Positions 10,901 through 21,980 of a stretch of 64,000 nucleotides of DNA are shown in pieces. The DNA is from Hippopus hippopus (lineage: Eukaryota > Mollusca > Bivalvia > Cardiida > Cardiidae). Location: contig OX328101.1 of assembly GCA_946811185.2 (NCBI GenBank), positions 28,442,122-28,506,121 on the forward strand, in the 5' to 3' direction. The notes beneath the pieces were generated by a model. That model ran no database searches. It saw only the letters and a program-made list of their open reading frames with translations, and was not told the DNA's origin. Made by a program: the position numbers and the translations under genes. Numbering within the stretch: position 1 is the stretch's first letter; every line of letters begins with the position of its first letter.

Positions 10901-11308
10901 TTTGGAAGAGCGTTTTGGGCAACTGGTGGCGACGATAAATAAACGCAAATTCTATCAATTATTTCTAAATTTTTGGGATGCCTCAGTTTGTTTGTATGCA
11001 CTTGGTGTACCAGCTAGCCACCTTTGTCATATTTGTCAGCCTAGTCTCATTTACTCTTGCTTGCCAGTCTTGACAGTTATAATATTTCATGTCTGATGCT
11101 AACAGAATAACAAATGAGGTGTAAATGCTTGCTGTATGCATAATGAATGAAAAATATCATAAAAAAATGTAATTATTGATTTCTCTGTACTTTTGGCATT
11201 CTTTTCATCTGCAAAAATATCACTAGATTCTAGTGTATATCTTTTTTCCACTTGATGCACAGTATCCTGGAGTACTTATGTCATGACTATTGACTTGTAA
11301 GTTACTTA

Positions 11309-11515
11309 CCTCTTTACTAGATGACAAAAATTTTAGACTCTTCCAAACTAAAAGTATTAATGTAGACAACAAATTAATTGTGGCTCAAATGATAGGATGT
11401 CTCTTTGAAAGTGTACAAAACATTGCTGGAAGAGGAGAAAATGCTGGTGTCCAGCATTTTCTCTATTCCCCACAATGATCTCAAAACCGTTTTTTTATAA
11501 GGACTGTGTGGTTAA
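11309..11515 (+). mobile_element. TTAA hairpin MITE, first of an inverted pair
   Basis: CTTTACTAGATGACAAAAAT end, GTGGCTCAAATGATAGGATG body, hairpin with GGAGAAAATGCTGGTGTCCA centre, right end GGACTGTGTGGTTAACC. It abuts the next copy. Confidence 0.75.
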
Positions 11516-11738
11516 CCTTTTACCATCCAATCCCGATTTTTAACAACCCTAAGGAAGAGGCCTTTGAAAACCTTGTGGGAAAAGGAGAAAATACTGGTAA
11601 CCAGCATTTTCTCCTTTTCCCACAATGTTTTCTACCCTCTCATTGACAGAAATCTTCATTGTAGCAACATTTACTTTGGTGTCTGGAAATCCTTTCAATT
11701 TGGTTCAGTCTAGAATTCTGCTGTTTTGGAAAGAGTTG
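11516..11738 (-). mobile_element. TTAA hairpin MITE, second of an inverted pair
   Basis: TTTTACCATCCAATCCCG end, hairpin 11569-11635 nearly perfect, distal end CTGCTGTTTTGGAAAGAGTT. It shares its left junction with the + copy so the two form a larger dyad. Confidence 0.75.
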
Positions 11739-11739
11739 A

Positions 11740-12355
11740 AGGCTCAACAGATGGACATAAGTTTACTGTCTTCAACAAAAGATCAAAATTTTAGAACTGT
11801 TACTTGTATTTTCACTAGAACTCTATCATGTTTCATCAGCAATGAGTGACAAAGTTATAATACCAAAAACAAGACTGCATGCTCTTGATTTATGAGACTA
11901 GAAATGCATACTATGGTATTTGAAACATTTAAAATGAATAACTCCTACAGTTATACTTTGTCAGAATATTTAACATAAATTTATCAGGATACAAAGTGGA
12001 TAAATAGTTTGATTTCATCCAAAACATCTTACAATACTGCCAATATCACTTTCCCTTGATTTTGAAAGACTTATTTTGCAGGAAAATCAATATTTTTATG
12101 TATTTTGTCATCACTCCTTGACATGCAAGATAGCCAAGTAGTGGCTCTATTACATCTAACATTTTAGAAAAAGACAGAATTGTGAAAAATTAGTTTAATT
12201 TCTGAGAAGGTTGGACTTGCATAAATTTCAAATTTAATAAAAATTTCTTCAAAAGAATGCTCTATGATTATAAATACCCACAATTTCTTGTAACTGTACC
12301 AAGACTTTATTTATACAGTAAGATTTATTGATCTGTTTGTTTGTATGGCGATTCA
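11740..12355. other. intron, nothing recognised
   Basis: AT-rich intron without a recognisable exon or repeat family. Confidence 0.45.
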
Positions 12356-12359
12356 CGCA

Positions 12360-12635
12360 GTTTTCACCATTATTTCTGTTATATTGCAGATGCCAGTGCA
12401 CCTATCCATGCCTTCCTGAAGTTTCTCTTGCCTGTCACATGATACTCTTCCCAGGCCATTGGCTGTTTTCCCACATAACAATTGTGAAAACAATGATCAA
12501 AGTGAGAGAAAAAATTAATCCTACCACAATGACATTCATTGATGATTGGAAAGAAATTAGTGAGACTGGGATTCAAACTATCTGTTCCCTGGTTTCAAGC
12601 CCTATATATTATAGACTGAGTTACTGGATCAAACT
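12360..12635 (-). mobile_element. tRNA-type SINE
   Basis: Minus-strand SINE of the same type as 48900-49225. The tRNA-like head is at the high-coordinate end (GTAACTCAGTCTATAATATA, then a GTTTGAATCCCAG B box). The body passes CCAATGGCCTGGGAAGAG and GGAAGGCATGGATAGGTGC. The long plus-strand frame across it is incidental. Confidence 0.7.
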
Positions 12636-12708
12636 GGATTTATTCGAGATAAAAGAAAACAAATTTGTCAAAAAAATGCTTCCTGTAAATATCAAATATG
12701 GTATTAAC

Positions 12709-12867
12709 CTCTTTATCAGATGACAACACTTGTCCAAATAGAAAGCTATAGCAGACAACAAATCAAATGTAGCTCAAATGATGAGACTATCTTTGAAAAG
12801 TCAAAAAAGTCAAAAGCTTTCATCCTCAGGGTCATCAAAACAGGGGATTATCTAGTAAAGTGTTAAA
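12709..12867 (+). mobile_element. TTAA hairpin MITE lacking the hairpin
   Basis: Both flanks are good (CTCTTTATCAGATGACAACA; CATCCTCAGGGTCATCAAAA; ends TAGTAAAG before TTAA-like TGTTAAA), but the whole central palindrome is replaced by GAAAAGTCAAAAAAGTCAAA. Confidence 0.7.
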
Positions 12868-12936
12868 AGTTCCATGGCATTCATCAATGTCTTTTTACAG
12901 AAGCTCTCATAGAGCTATCATGGGACCTATAATCCT

Positions 12937-13058
12937 TGAACAAGCAATCTTGTGTTTTGACGACCCCAATAGAGAGGGCTTCTGAAAACATTTTGGGAAA
13001 AAGGGGAAAATGCCTTCAATATGGACAGGTCTGACATTTTGTTGCCTGATAAACAGTT
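12937..13058 (-). mobile_element. internally deleted TTAA hairpin MITE
   Basis: CTTGAACAAGCAATCTTG end and left hairpin arm GAAAACATTTTGGGAAAAAG, then a jump to the distal part CTTCAATATGGACAGGTCTG and TGATAAACAGTTAG. Confidence 0.55.
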
Positions 13059-13189
13059 AGATAAACCTCATTTTCAGAACAATTTCTCTGATTAGTTCTA
13101 TTTCCAAGACAGATGCTTCAAAAAGAATGATAGGCCTATTTGATCTTGATATTCCATATAGAGAAAATAATTAACATAGCATCGCAAGT

Positions 13190-13478
13190 GGAAGCCAACA
13201 CTAAATTGCTGGTGCTTTTTCAGTGAATATTAAATTTTTATGTCCAAAAATGAGCATGCAGTAACTGTCTCAGATATTTTGAGCGTTACATGCCCTTCTA
13301 GTATTGGTTCCCCTTTTGATACTTAACAACTAGCCAAAGTTTGAGGTAAATATCTTCAGCAATAATAAAGATATGAGAAAATGTCAAAGTTTCATTAAGA
13401 CAAATACAACCCAGACACAAAAATTAGGCTATGACAGTACCTCAATGTTTTTTTTCTTTCAGAACACCCAAGCTAAAA
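13190..13478 (+). mobile_element. HINE type C
   Basis: AGCCAACACTAAATTGCTGG head (5' tip decayed), TTTTCAGTGAATATTAAATT, TTGGTTCCCCTTTTGATAC, GATATGAGAAAATGTCAAAG core, tail AGGCTATGACAGTACCTC and 3' end CAAGCTAA. Same order of blocks as 14972-15265 and 15753-16035. Confidence 0.6.
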
Positions 13479-13516
13479 ATGCATTTCTTGATTGCCTTAA
13501 TTCAGAGCAATGGTAC

Positions 13517-13689
13517 TCTTTATCAAACACTCCTGAGATGATGCATGTGACCAACTTTTTCTCCTTTTCCCACCATGTTTTCGACCCAGTCAGAGAACTT
13601 AGGCTCATTTGTACCAATTTCAACTTTGTTGTATGAAGATATTTTGAATTTTCAAGACTCTGAAATTTGTCTCTCAGGAAAGGGTTAAT
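13517..13689 (-). mobile_element. TTAA hairpin MITE, left arm lost
   Basis: Right hairpin arm CTCCTTTTCCCACCATGTTT, then AGGCTCATTTGTACCAATTT and distal end CAGGAAAGGGTTAA. The left arm is reduced to CTTTATCAAACACTCCTGAG. Confidence 0.6.
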
Positions 13690-14312
13690 ATTCAATCTTG
13701 ATTTTCAATATGCATTCTGATCTTAGATTTTTAAAGCAGTATTCTGCCAAAAAAAAAAAAAAAAAAGTATCAGTGAAATAGCAATAGTTTGGCTGCTTTT
13801 ACTAAATAAAGAAGTTCATTTCATTAATTTAGAGCTGTAAGATGTAAAAAATGCTCAAAATTAGACTCGCAGATTATAGTTTGTTTCAATGGCATTTTTC
13901 ATAATCAATAATGGAAATAATACAGAATCTCAGTTTGACAATCCTCCTGAAATTTTGCCAGTAAATAGGAGACTAGAAATCTGATTCCTTTCAGTTATAT
14001 CTGTGACTTTCCTGGAAAGACAAATTAAAGATTTTACAAGAGAAATTTGACTCATTTAATTTTTTTCCTTTTTCCAGACAATCAGATTAAAAAGTAATCA
14101 TCCTCTCTGACTCTATATCAAAATATGCAGACAACATCAGACACAAGACTCTTCATTCTTCAGTCTGCATTTTTGTCAAACTAAAAGGATTGAAATTTGG
14201 AAAATTTGCCAGAATGATGTAGTAACCACGCACTGTGTTACAAGATATGCTGAAATAAATAATGATAATCAACATCATCGTTATTTGATATAATACATGT
14301 ATATATTGATAC

Positions 14313-14534
14313 TTTACCAAACGACAAAATTTTAGACTACTCCAAACTGAGAGCAACTGCAGACAACAAATTTGATCTTATTCAAATAATATGATTTGCC
14401 TTTGGAAGGGTAGAAAACATTGTGGAAAAAGGAGAAAAAGCTGATAACCAGCATTTGCTCCTTTTCCCACAATGTTTTCAAAAGCATTCTTTCTTAGACT
14501 TTTTATAACTCCGTATTGTGTGGCAAAGGGTTGA
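14313..14534 (+). mobile_element. TTAA hairpin MITE, nearly full length
   Basis: ACTTTACCAAACGACAAAAT end, hairpin 14409-14480, right end GTATTGTGTGGCAAAGGG. The right target site is degenerate (TTGA). Confidence 0.8.
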
Positions 14535-14557
14535 GGGCTTTTAATTACCTTATCACC

Positions 14558-14659
14558 TTTTCAAGGACAAATCCTATCATACAATCTATAATCAATTTGT
14601 TGTCTACAAAAAAATTCAATTTGGACAAGAATAACATTTTTTTTGTCTGGTAAAGAGTT
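14558..14659 (-). mobile_element. half copy of TTAA hairpin MITE
   Basis: Only the half distal to the hairpin: ACAAATCCTATCATACAATC ... GTCTGGTAAAGAG before TTAA. Confidence 0.65.
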
Positions 14660-14971
14660 AAATTTCAAACTTGAGACAGCTAGAGGGGCTAGAGGACCAA
14701 GGTAATTTTTCATGATTTTCAGATAAGCACTGGTATCCTTTATGTTAGAAGTGTCCTGTTAGGCTGCCACTATCTTCTGGAGTATGTTGCAGAGGTGACA
14801 GAAAATGCTACTAAATTGATGGTGGAAATTCAATTAACTCTGCTGAGGTCTCCTGTGTTGGCTTATTACCATAAGAACCAACATAACACTAATTCTCTTT
14901 TGACCCTTAACCCCTTTATCAAATAGTCCTAAGTTTTTACAGCAGTAGGGGAAGATGGATTTAGAAAAAAA

Positions 14972-15265
14972 AACAAGAGCACTGCATGCGGGTGCCAACG
15001 CTTGGCTAGGAGTGCTTGATTTTCAGTGAAAATTTTAAGTCGAAAAAGAGGCACAACTGTGTCAAAAATATTTTGATGGTTACCTGCCTCAGTTCTATGA
15101 GTTCCCCTTTTGATAACAATTTGTTCAAGTTTGAAGTATGTATCTTCAGTTATAACAGAGATATTACAAAATGTCAGTGTTTTCACATGGCGACACTGAC
15201 GCCGACACCTGGGCTATGACAATAACTTGTCTTTTTTTTTTATCAAAAATAGCCAAGCAATAAAT
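14972..15265 (+). mobile_element. HINE type C, 5' end intact
   Basis: 5' end ACAAGAGCACTGCATGCGGG then GTGCCAACGCTTGGC, body TGATTTTCAGTGAAAATTTT, GAGTTCCCCTTTTGATAACA, 3' part GACACTGACGCCGACACC then CTATGACAATAACTTG and a T-run. The expected AGCTAA terminus is changed to AGCCAA. Confidence 0.65.
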
Positions 15266-15279
15266 GATGGTAATCCTTT

Positions 15280-15401
15280 TTACTACGATATTTTCTACCC
15301 TTTCAAAGAATGATTCCACCATTTGAGCCATACCTAATTCATTATTTGCAAATGCTTTCAACATGGACAAATCTAGAATTTTGGCATCTAGTAAAGAGTT
15401 A
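15280..15401 (-). mobile_element. half copy of TTAA hairpin MITE
   Basis: Starts in the right hairpin arm (GATATTTTCTACCCTTTC) and runs to GCATCTAGTAAAGAG before TTAA; the other half is missing where it meets the HINE-C. Confidence 0.65.
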
Positions 15402-15536
15402 ATGATGTGGATGTGTCTTGTGTGATATGCTTTCCATCAGAGCCAATATAATTTTAATACTCTGTTAACCTTTGACCTGCTTAGTTCATGAAATTGAACG
15501 ATCAGCATTTCCTGTTGGTATAAGAGAACAAACTGT

Positions 15537-15700
15537 TGACTTACACACAACTAAACTTTAGACTTGTCCAAACTTAGAAAGAACTTTCAGACAGCCAATT
15601 GAATGTGGTTACAATGGTGGGAGTTGTCTTTGATGGGAAAGAATACATAGTGGAAAAAGAGAAAACACAGGTGACCACAAGGTTCTCAACAACCATCTAT
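15537..15700 (+). mobile_element. degenerate TTAA hairpin MITE
   Basis: TTTAGACTTGTCCAAACTTA, GTGGTTACAATGGTGGGAG and half a hairpin (GTGGAAAAAGAGAAAACACA); right half unrecognisable. Confidence 0.5.
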
Positions 15701-15752
15701 ACCAGGTTATGAAAGGGAGATATTTTTAACATAAGGGCGGCTGGAGAAACTG

Positions 15753-16035
15753 CAAAATAAGAGCACTGTATGCAGATGGCAAATGCTCAAGTGCAGCCTC
15801 TTTTTCAGTGAAAATTCTAAGTCTATGTAGATGAACTGCATCAAGAATATTTCATGGTTACCTGTTCTTCTTGAGTGGGTTCCCCTTACAATAGCTCAAG
15901 CTTGAAGAAAATTTCTTCAGTAATGACAGAGAAATGAGAAAATCCAAGGTTTATGGACGAAGACAACCATGATGCAGACAACAATACTTATGACCATACT
16001 GTGACGTTTTCCTTGAGAACAGCAGAGCTAAAAAT
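15753..16035 (+). mobile_element. HINE type C
   Basis: AATAAGAGCACTGTATGCAG head, TTTTTCAGTGAAAATTCTAA, GGGTTCCCCTTACAATAGCT, GAGAAATGAGAAAATCCAAG, tail CATACTGTGACGTTTTCC and 3' end CAGAGCTAA. Confidence 0.65.
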
Positions 16036-16109
16036 ATGGACACCATAAAACCCTTTGCAAACCAAGCAAATATCGCTGATAAATAATGTGTGGATCAGAG
16101 GACTGTGTA

Positions 16110-16375
16110 TACAGGGTCACCTTCTATTGACCTTTCTATTAGCCAATCAAATCCTGCTTTTTACTTTTTTTGATCAAGCAAGTTTGACTGAAAATTTCTG
16201 GGTACATATTCAACAAGCATTTTTTCAGAACATTCTTAGTATTTTTCTCCAGAATTTTCCAAATTTGAAAGTAACACTTTTAAATTTGAAAAACCTCAGA
16301 AAATAAGACTAAGGACTTTCTTAAGAATGGTTGATGAATGCTTACCCAGATCAACTAAAGGCTGTATGTCCACCA
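16110..16375. repeat. foldback repeat, decayed copy
   Basis: Contains CTATTAGCCAATCAAATCC, AACATTCTTAGTATTTTTCT and, inverted, CTTTCTTAAGAATGGTTGAT; these are the arms of the foldback family best seen at 22796-23085. Confidence 0.5.
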
Positions 16376-17174
16376 TTTTGAAGGGATCAAGGTATGTATT
16401 GATACCATGTTACAGTTTTCATGCTATTGTATAGAGTGCACTGTGCTGTTTCTAGGTGAAAGCTGATATACGCTCAAAAGGCAGAGAGGTCATGGGGTCC
16501 TTCCCTGGTGGTAATTAAGAACCTCATAAGGAGGGAGTTGCCCAGATCAACAGTGGAAAATCAATTTTGTGCTTGTATAACACATTTGAAAGACCTGAGA
16601 CTCTCACTAAGAGCTTCATTTTTTCTTTCTGTCATTCTACAATTATATCTTTCATTGTTAAAATAACGAAAGAACACCATCTCTGTTTCAAAGGTATGCT
16701 ACGATGTACCAGTGAAATTCTTACGCCATCCGTGGCAGGGTCCGATTTTGGCTCAACAGTGTCTGATATTTAATACGATGCAAAACAGAGTTCATTTCAG
16801 CCATTTAAAAAGTACTCTTTTTTAATCATTTGGATAGTGTAAAATATGTAGGGGAAAACAAGCATTGGAAAACAAGCTTTTGAATTTCCCGGTTCCACAC
16901 TTTTTCTAAAAGTTGTCCACATTAGTTGCATAACATTGGCCTATGTGTATGCTGATGGATTAAATTACCATTTGATATTGTTTCATGGAATGCAATAATA
17001 TAATTGTTGACTTTATTGTTTTTGTGCAGCAATCTGAAATCTGTCTTTCAATAATAAAAGGTTTGCCCGCCAATTTGTTGTGCTATGAAATTTTAAGACT
17101 GGTAGTCTTTTGTTATACCCCACTTGGGAAATACAATCCAAATAGTTCTACAGATATGAGCATCTCTCCAATTT

Positions 17175-17303
17175 AATCCTTTATCAAAAAGTCCTGAATA
17201 TTACCAACCTTGAGAAAGAATGCTTTTGAAATAAATGAGGGAAAAACAGAAAATGCTGGTATAACCAGCAATTTCTCATTCATCAACCTTTTCTACCCCA
17301 TAT
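17175..17303 (-). mobile_element. TTAA hairpin MITE, distal part lost
   Basis: CCTTTATCAAAAAGTCCTGA end and hairpin with a TGCTGGTATAACCAGCA centre; stops shortly after the right arm. Confidence 0.6.
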
Positions 17304-17524
17304 AATTATACTCAAGGACTTTAAAAACGCCTCAGTAGAGAAAACTTACAATATTTTGAAATTTACAAAATTTATTTCAAATTTATTTTAATACAAGGTA
17401 ATTCCAGTTTTGTTCTACCACTACAATATCACAAATTAGAATATTAGCATAAAAAAAATAGCCAAAGCGTCACTATCTCAGTAAGCGTCACTATCTCAGT
17501 GGTATGCACCAAAACGTGGGATTT

Positions 17525-18478
17525 TCAATATCCTGTGTGCCCACTGTTCTGCTGCAAACATTCTCGCATCCTTGAAGGCATAGATGCACATAAGTGTCGG
17601 ATGGTTCGTCGTGGGATGTTGTCCCATTCTTCTTGCAGCACTTGTCCAAGCTGTCTGACCGTCTGCGGAGCTTTTTGACGTCTATGAAGCTGTCGTCCCA
17701 ACTCGTTCCACATGTGCTTGATCGGGTTAAGATCAGGAGATCGGTAGGGCCAGACCAAAACGTTGATACCCTGTTGTCAAAGAAAATCCTGTGTCAGCCT
17801 GGCTCTGTGAGGGCGAGCGTTGTCTTGCTGAAACGTCATGGGATTACGTTGACCAGTTCTGGTCGCAGAATCTCATCAATATAGCATGTGGCTGTCAAAT
17901 TGCCATTGAGTACATGTATTAGCAGGCTTGAGCGAAAGTTGTAGTTGATGGCGCCCTAGACCATGATGCTACCGCCGCCAAATCTGTCACGTTCAACTAC
18001 GGCACTGTCAGCAAACCTCTCGCCAAGTCGACGATACACACGGGTTCTTCCATCTGTATGATGCAAGTTGAAGCGGGACTCGTCGCTGAAAATCACTTGA
18101 CGCCAATTTACTGCTCACCGTTGATTTTGCGCCCGTCGAAACTGCTGATGGCGTCTTGTCAGTACGAGTCTACGGTATGGTCGTTGACAACAGATCCCAA
18201 ATGCTTTTAGACATCGAGACACTGTCCGTCAGTGAATTGGTCGACCCCGGTTTCTGATAATCATGGATGCTGTTGACTGAGCTGTTAGGAAACTTTCCCG
18301 CAGATGATGTTGACGGATGTAGTTATCCTGACGTTGAGACATCACTCTAGGCGCACCTGCTCACAGGTGGTCAGAAACTGTTCCTGTCTGCCCGACACGT
18401 CTTACAAGGCAAACAACTGTCGATCTAGAGACGTTGAAGCAACGGGCTGCCTCGTCCTGCTTCAAGAAGGCCCAAAAT
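17525..18478 (-). pseudogene. Tc1-like transposase, dead
   Basis: Read on the minus strand from about 18478: DEAARCFNVSRSTVVCLVRR (helix-turn-helix), a stop, APRVMSQRQDNYIRQHHLRE, VIFSDESRFNLHHTDGRTR (first catalytic Asp), RFGGGSIMV then a stop, FQQDNARPHRARLTQDF (second Asp), and PYRSPDLNPIKHMWNELGRQ (third position), ending NSGHTGY. It is close to full length for a Tc1 transposase. At least four stops or frame changes occur, and the third catalytic residue, Glu in NPIEH, is Lys here, so it cannot be active. Clear terminal repeats were not found. An 18 bp direct repeat (AGCGTCACTATCTCAGT) lies just past its 3' end at 17465-17500. Confidence 0.9.
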
Positions 18479-19002
18479 CCGATTCCGATTTTCATTATTT
18501 AAACATGGCATTTTTAAATGAAGAGCAATATTTAAAAAGCAAGGCGAACTGGATTTGTAGACAACTATTGAAGACTATGAACAATATCTGGTCAAGTGTA
18601 CATGCTGATTTGAGCATGTGGGCGAACGGACATCTTGATATGCACGTACTCTGCGTCACATGATTACATTTCATATCATGGTTAAGTGGCCATCTGAGAA
18701 AACTGGTTTTAAGGTGTTTGGAAACAAAAACTAGCATACTTGTTACATGGTATTATTTTTTGGAAGTTATAAAAATATAGGTGAGGCGTTTTTTAAGTCC
18801 TCGAGTATATATTCAATTTTCTAGCCCCTCTGAATTTTGTTTCTAAAAGGTCTTAAATATGGAATGGTCTACAATTTTGTAATCTGGTAAAAACCGAAAG
18901 AGCAACTTATAAGCTGATCCCAAAATTGGAAGTCAAAACTCTGGCCCAGGTTTTAGAAAGGCGTTTTATAAAACATGTCGAGGACAAAATAATGTTCTTC
19001 TG

Positions 19003-19066
19003 CCGACTATGTAGATCAAGATAAGACTGTACAGAACATTCAGTCTGATCACTGATCTGTGCTGTC
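19003..19066. repeat. GATCAGACTGCA dyad repeat
   Basis: GTAGATCAAGATAAGACTGT and, inverted, CAGTCTGATCACTGATCTG around CAGAACATT; about 325 bp from the DAGL 19.4 kb exon. Confidence 0.6.
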
Positions 19067-19184
19067 TTACATTTTTGAGAGTCATTCTGTTAAAAACAGC
19101 CTTGAACTTTCTGTTGATTTCTTTTCTCTCTTTCATCCAGGCTCTACCCCCTCAAGACAACTTTGTTAGTCTTGCACTGTACCT

Positions 19185-19265
19185 GGTTACATTTGAAAAC
19201 ATTGTGGTAAAGAAACAATCTGGTCAACAGAACTATTTCTCCTTTAGCCATAATATTTTAATGTG
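19185..19265 (-). mobile_element. fragment of TTAA hairpin MITE
   Basis: Only the hairpin region remains: GAAAACATTGTGGTAAAGAA and CTCCTTTAGCCATAATATTT. Confidence 0.5.
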
Positions 19266-19390
19266 CAATCATATGGTCAGTAAATCTACATTTATGTTAA
19301 ATAGTCATGCTTTTACATTTTTTTTTTCCAACTTGACAGCTACAAACTTGTTTCAAGAAGTAACACATACACACAGATTAACAGACAAAC

Positions 19391-19475
19391 CTTGTTCCTT
19401 CCTTTTCGCTCCACACAGCAACACATGAGGCCCAGTCTTCTGTCCCAGCTTTCCTCATAAGCTCTGAAGGCTTTC
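19391..19475 (-). CDS. DAGLA: DAGL exon: WDRR...MCCC cytosolic linker
   Basis: Short internal exon of 85 nt. The first G completes an Arg codon (AG|G) from the 47741-47912 exon; the rest reads KAFRAYEESWDRRLGLMCCC then VERKGRNK, ending in phase 0. This matches the W.RR....CC linker between the membrane helices and the lipase domain of DAGL proteins. The acceptor is TTATTTTCAG (AG at 19477-19476) and the donor AAG|GTTTGT (GT at 19390-19389). The Cys cluster could be a lipid-modification site, which is inference. The exon sits alone, with about 28.3 kb of intron upstream and 17.7 kb downstream. It is recognised because its phases and residues bridge the neighbouring exons; the other minus-strand frame is open too but does not fit the gene. 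Confidence 0.82.
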
Positions 19476-19641
19476 CTGAAAATAAATATAATTGTAATCT
19501 TATACATTTCTCTCCAATGATGAATCTTGATCTACTGAAATGAAAAAAACAATTTGTTGCTGAAAAATATCTCCCAGAAATGGGATACCCCAAGACTCTT
19601 TCCTTTGGTTATAAGCTAACAGAAGATGTCAGTCCATTTAA

Positions 19642-19862
19642 CCCTTTATCACACAATACTGAGTTTGAATGACCTTAAGGAAGAAAGCTTTTGAAAACAT
19701 TGTGGGAAAAGGAGAAATGCTGGTAACCAGCATTTTCTCCTTTTCCCACAATGTTTTCAACTATAATGGAAGACAAATTCCATTATTCGAACCACATTTA
19801 ATTTATTGTCTGCAATTGCTATCAATTTGGACAAATCTACATTTTTGTCGTGTGGTAAAGAG
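19642..19862 (-). mobile_element. complete TTAA hairpin MITE with TTAA on both sides
   Basis: TTAA at 19638-19641 and 19863-19866 flank a 221 bp element: CCCTTTATCACACAATACTG ... CGTGTGGTAAAGAG. The hairpin at 19690-19755 is nearly perfect, with one base missing in the left arm. It lies about 165 bp upstream of the DAGL 19391-19475 exon. Confidence 0.9.
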
Positions 19863-20975
19863 TTAAAGGTCCTCTATGACAAATACAGAAATACCAATGG
19901 GGAACAATAATTGTCACCCTGTATTACCAACAACACAGTATTTTATTGTTACCGACCTGCATTTTTGGAGAAGATTAAGCGCTTTGGAAAACATTCTGGG
20001 AAAAGGAGTAATTTCTTGAAACAACTGGTTTGGCAGGATTACCCATTGGAAACATGTGATACTGCAAGGCTCTTCAAAATTGTTTATGACCTAACAGAAA
20101 ATGTCAGGCAATCCAGAGGTCCCCTAAGACCAATACAGAAAATACCAATGGAAACAACTGTCACCCTGTATTATTCCAAAAACTTGGTGACTTATCATTT
20201 ATCACTAATTGTCCAGACAACAAAAACTTATGCAGTCAGGGAGAAGATAATATCCTTTCGAAAACATTTTGGAAAAGGAGCAGTTTATTTCATGCTTTCC
20301 GGTAGGATATCGAGAAATAGCAGTGAAAATATTTTTCGATATTACACGGGTACGACCAGTCAAAATACCGATTTTCATGTTCTTGTTGCCTAGGTAAATT
20401 GTGGGTGCCTCACAACCAGATGGAAATATGACGTCATTTACTTTACATTTCTCGCGCTTGACGTAATATTGTAATGCGTTGCTATGCGGGAGGGGTACGC
20501 CACGGGGAGTAACGGAAAAGAACTGTACTGGATTTTGATAAAGCTCCTCCCAGAAAGGGTTAAAAGCATGAAATAAATAGAATATTATTTCTTGTAAGAA
20601 GCAATCAATCCTTATCCCACAATATTTTCCAGACTTTTATGACAGAAAAACAAATGGGAATCAATTGTTACAATATAGAACCAATGACATTTTGATTTAC
20701 TGATGGTTGCCAGGACAACATAAAATAATGAATTTTGGGAGAAGTTGAAGGTTGTGTGATCTTGTTTTACAAATTTCTGAAATTCTATCTTTGTAGGAAC
20801 AAAATCAAAAACATAGATCTGAAATTGATCTGCTCGCACCAAAAAGTATTTTTCTAAGCTAAAGACATATTATAAATTGTTTTAGAAATGCAAAATCTCA
20901 ATCTCCAGTAAAATATAATTATAATAAATATACATGTAACCTGGACAATAGTTCAGATTGGTCTTATGGACATCA

Positions 20976-21189
20976 ACTCTTTACCAGACGTAATAATTTT
21001 CCAAACTGAAAGCATTTGCAGATGACAATTTCAGTGTAGCTCAAATGGTGCAATTTTTCTTTAAAAGGGTTGAAAACATTGTGGGCAAAGGAGAAAATGT
21101 TGGTTACCAGCATTTTCTCCTTTTCCCACATTGTTTTTAAATGGCTTCTTTTCCAGGGTCATTAAAAGTTGGCACTGTGCGGTAAAAGG
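20976..21189 (+). mobile_element. TTAA hairpin MITE, full length
   Basis: CTCTTTACCAGACGTAATAA end (left site TCAA), hairpin 21069-21137, right end CACTGTGCGGTAAAAGG then TTAA 21190-21193. Confidence 0.85.
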
Positions 21190-21757
21190 TTAAATGAGAA
21201 AAATGCCATACAGGAAAAACTTGTCACGTTGTACAACCAGAAAATACCTATGAGAGATAATTGACACCTTAAATAACCAACAACTCAGTGATTTATTGAT
21301 GGTTGCCCAGACAACAGAACCTAATGCCATATAGGGAGGATTTTTAACTCTTGCACTACTGATGGCGACTGAAATAGCTGGCTAGAACTACATCTTCTGC
21401 TACCTTATAATTATACTAAACTGTGTCCAAAATTATTTCCAGGTTGCAGTGGAACTGTACTTTTAGATCTCAAAAAAGTTGCTTTTATTCTAGTGACACC
21501 AAAAGAGTTAAACCATAAAGCTCTGCAAAAAGATGGCATGTACCACTCTTAAGTTAACAGCTTCAGAAAACTGTTTTAGTGAAAAAGAGATTGCTTGTTA
21601 CATGCAGTTCTTCATTGACTCACCAAGTTTCCAAACTGTAGAAAAACAATATCCTTGCCTTTGTGAAATTTTTGCATTTTGTTTCCTAGGTAAAAAGATA
21701 GCCTTAACTAATTTGCTCCACAAAGTTTAAGTGACACATCTGCGTACTGGTTATTAA

Positions 21758-21980
21758 CCCTTTACCAGATGATAAAATTTTAGCCTTGTCCAAATTGAAA
21801 CTATTTGCAGCCCACAATTTCAATGTAGATCAAATGGTGCAATTTTTTTCTTTTTTAAGGTTGAAAACATTGTGGGAAAAGGAGAAAATGCTGGTTACCA
21901 GCATTTTCTTCTTTTCCCACAATGTTTTCAGAAGGCACGTTTCCTGAGGTTGGTAAAAGTCGGCATTGTGCAGTAAAGGG
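21758..21980 (+). mobile_element. complete TTAA hairpin MITE, TTAA both sides
   Basis: TTAA at 21754-21757 and 21981-21984; 223 bp. CCCTTTACCAGATGATAAAA left end and CATTGTGCAGTAAAGGG right end. Hairpin 21863-21930 differs from perfect pairing at about one position. Confidence 0.92.

Noticed and set aside
12328..12723. 131-codon open frame on the plus strand
   Set aside because: Lies over a minus-strand SINE; the openness is incidental.
19911..20393. 160-codon open frame on the plus strand
   Set aside because: Made of the local 130 bp repeat and a hairpin-MITE fragment; no conserved motif.
20425..20440. TGACGTCA cAMP-response-like site
   Set aside because: A single 8 bp match in 64 kb with no promoter context.
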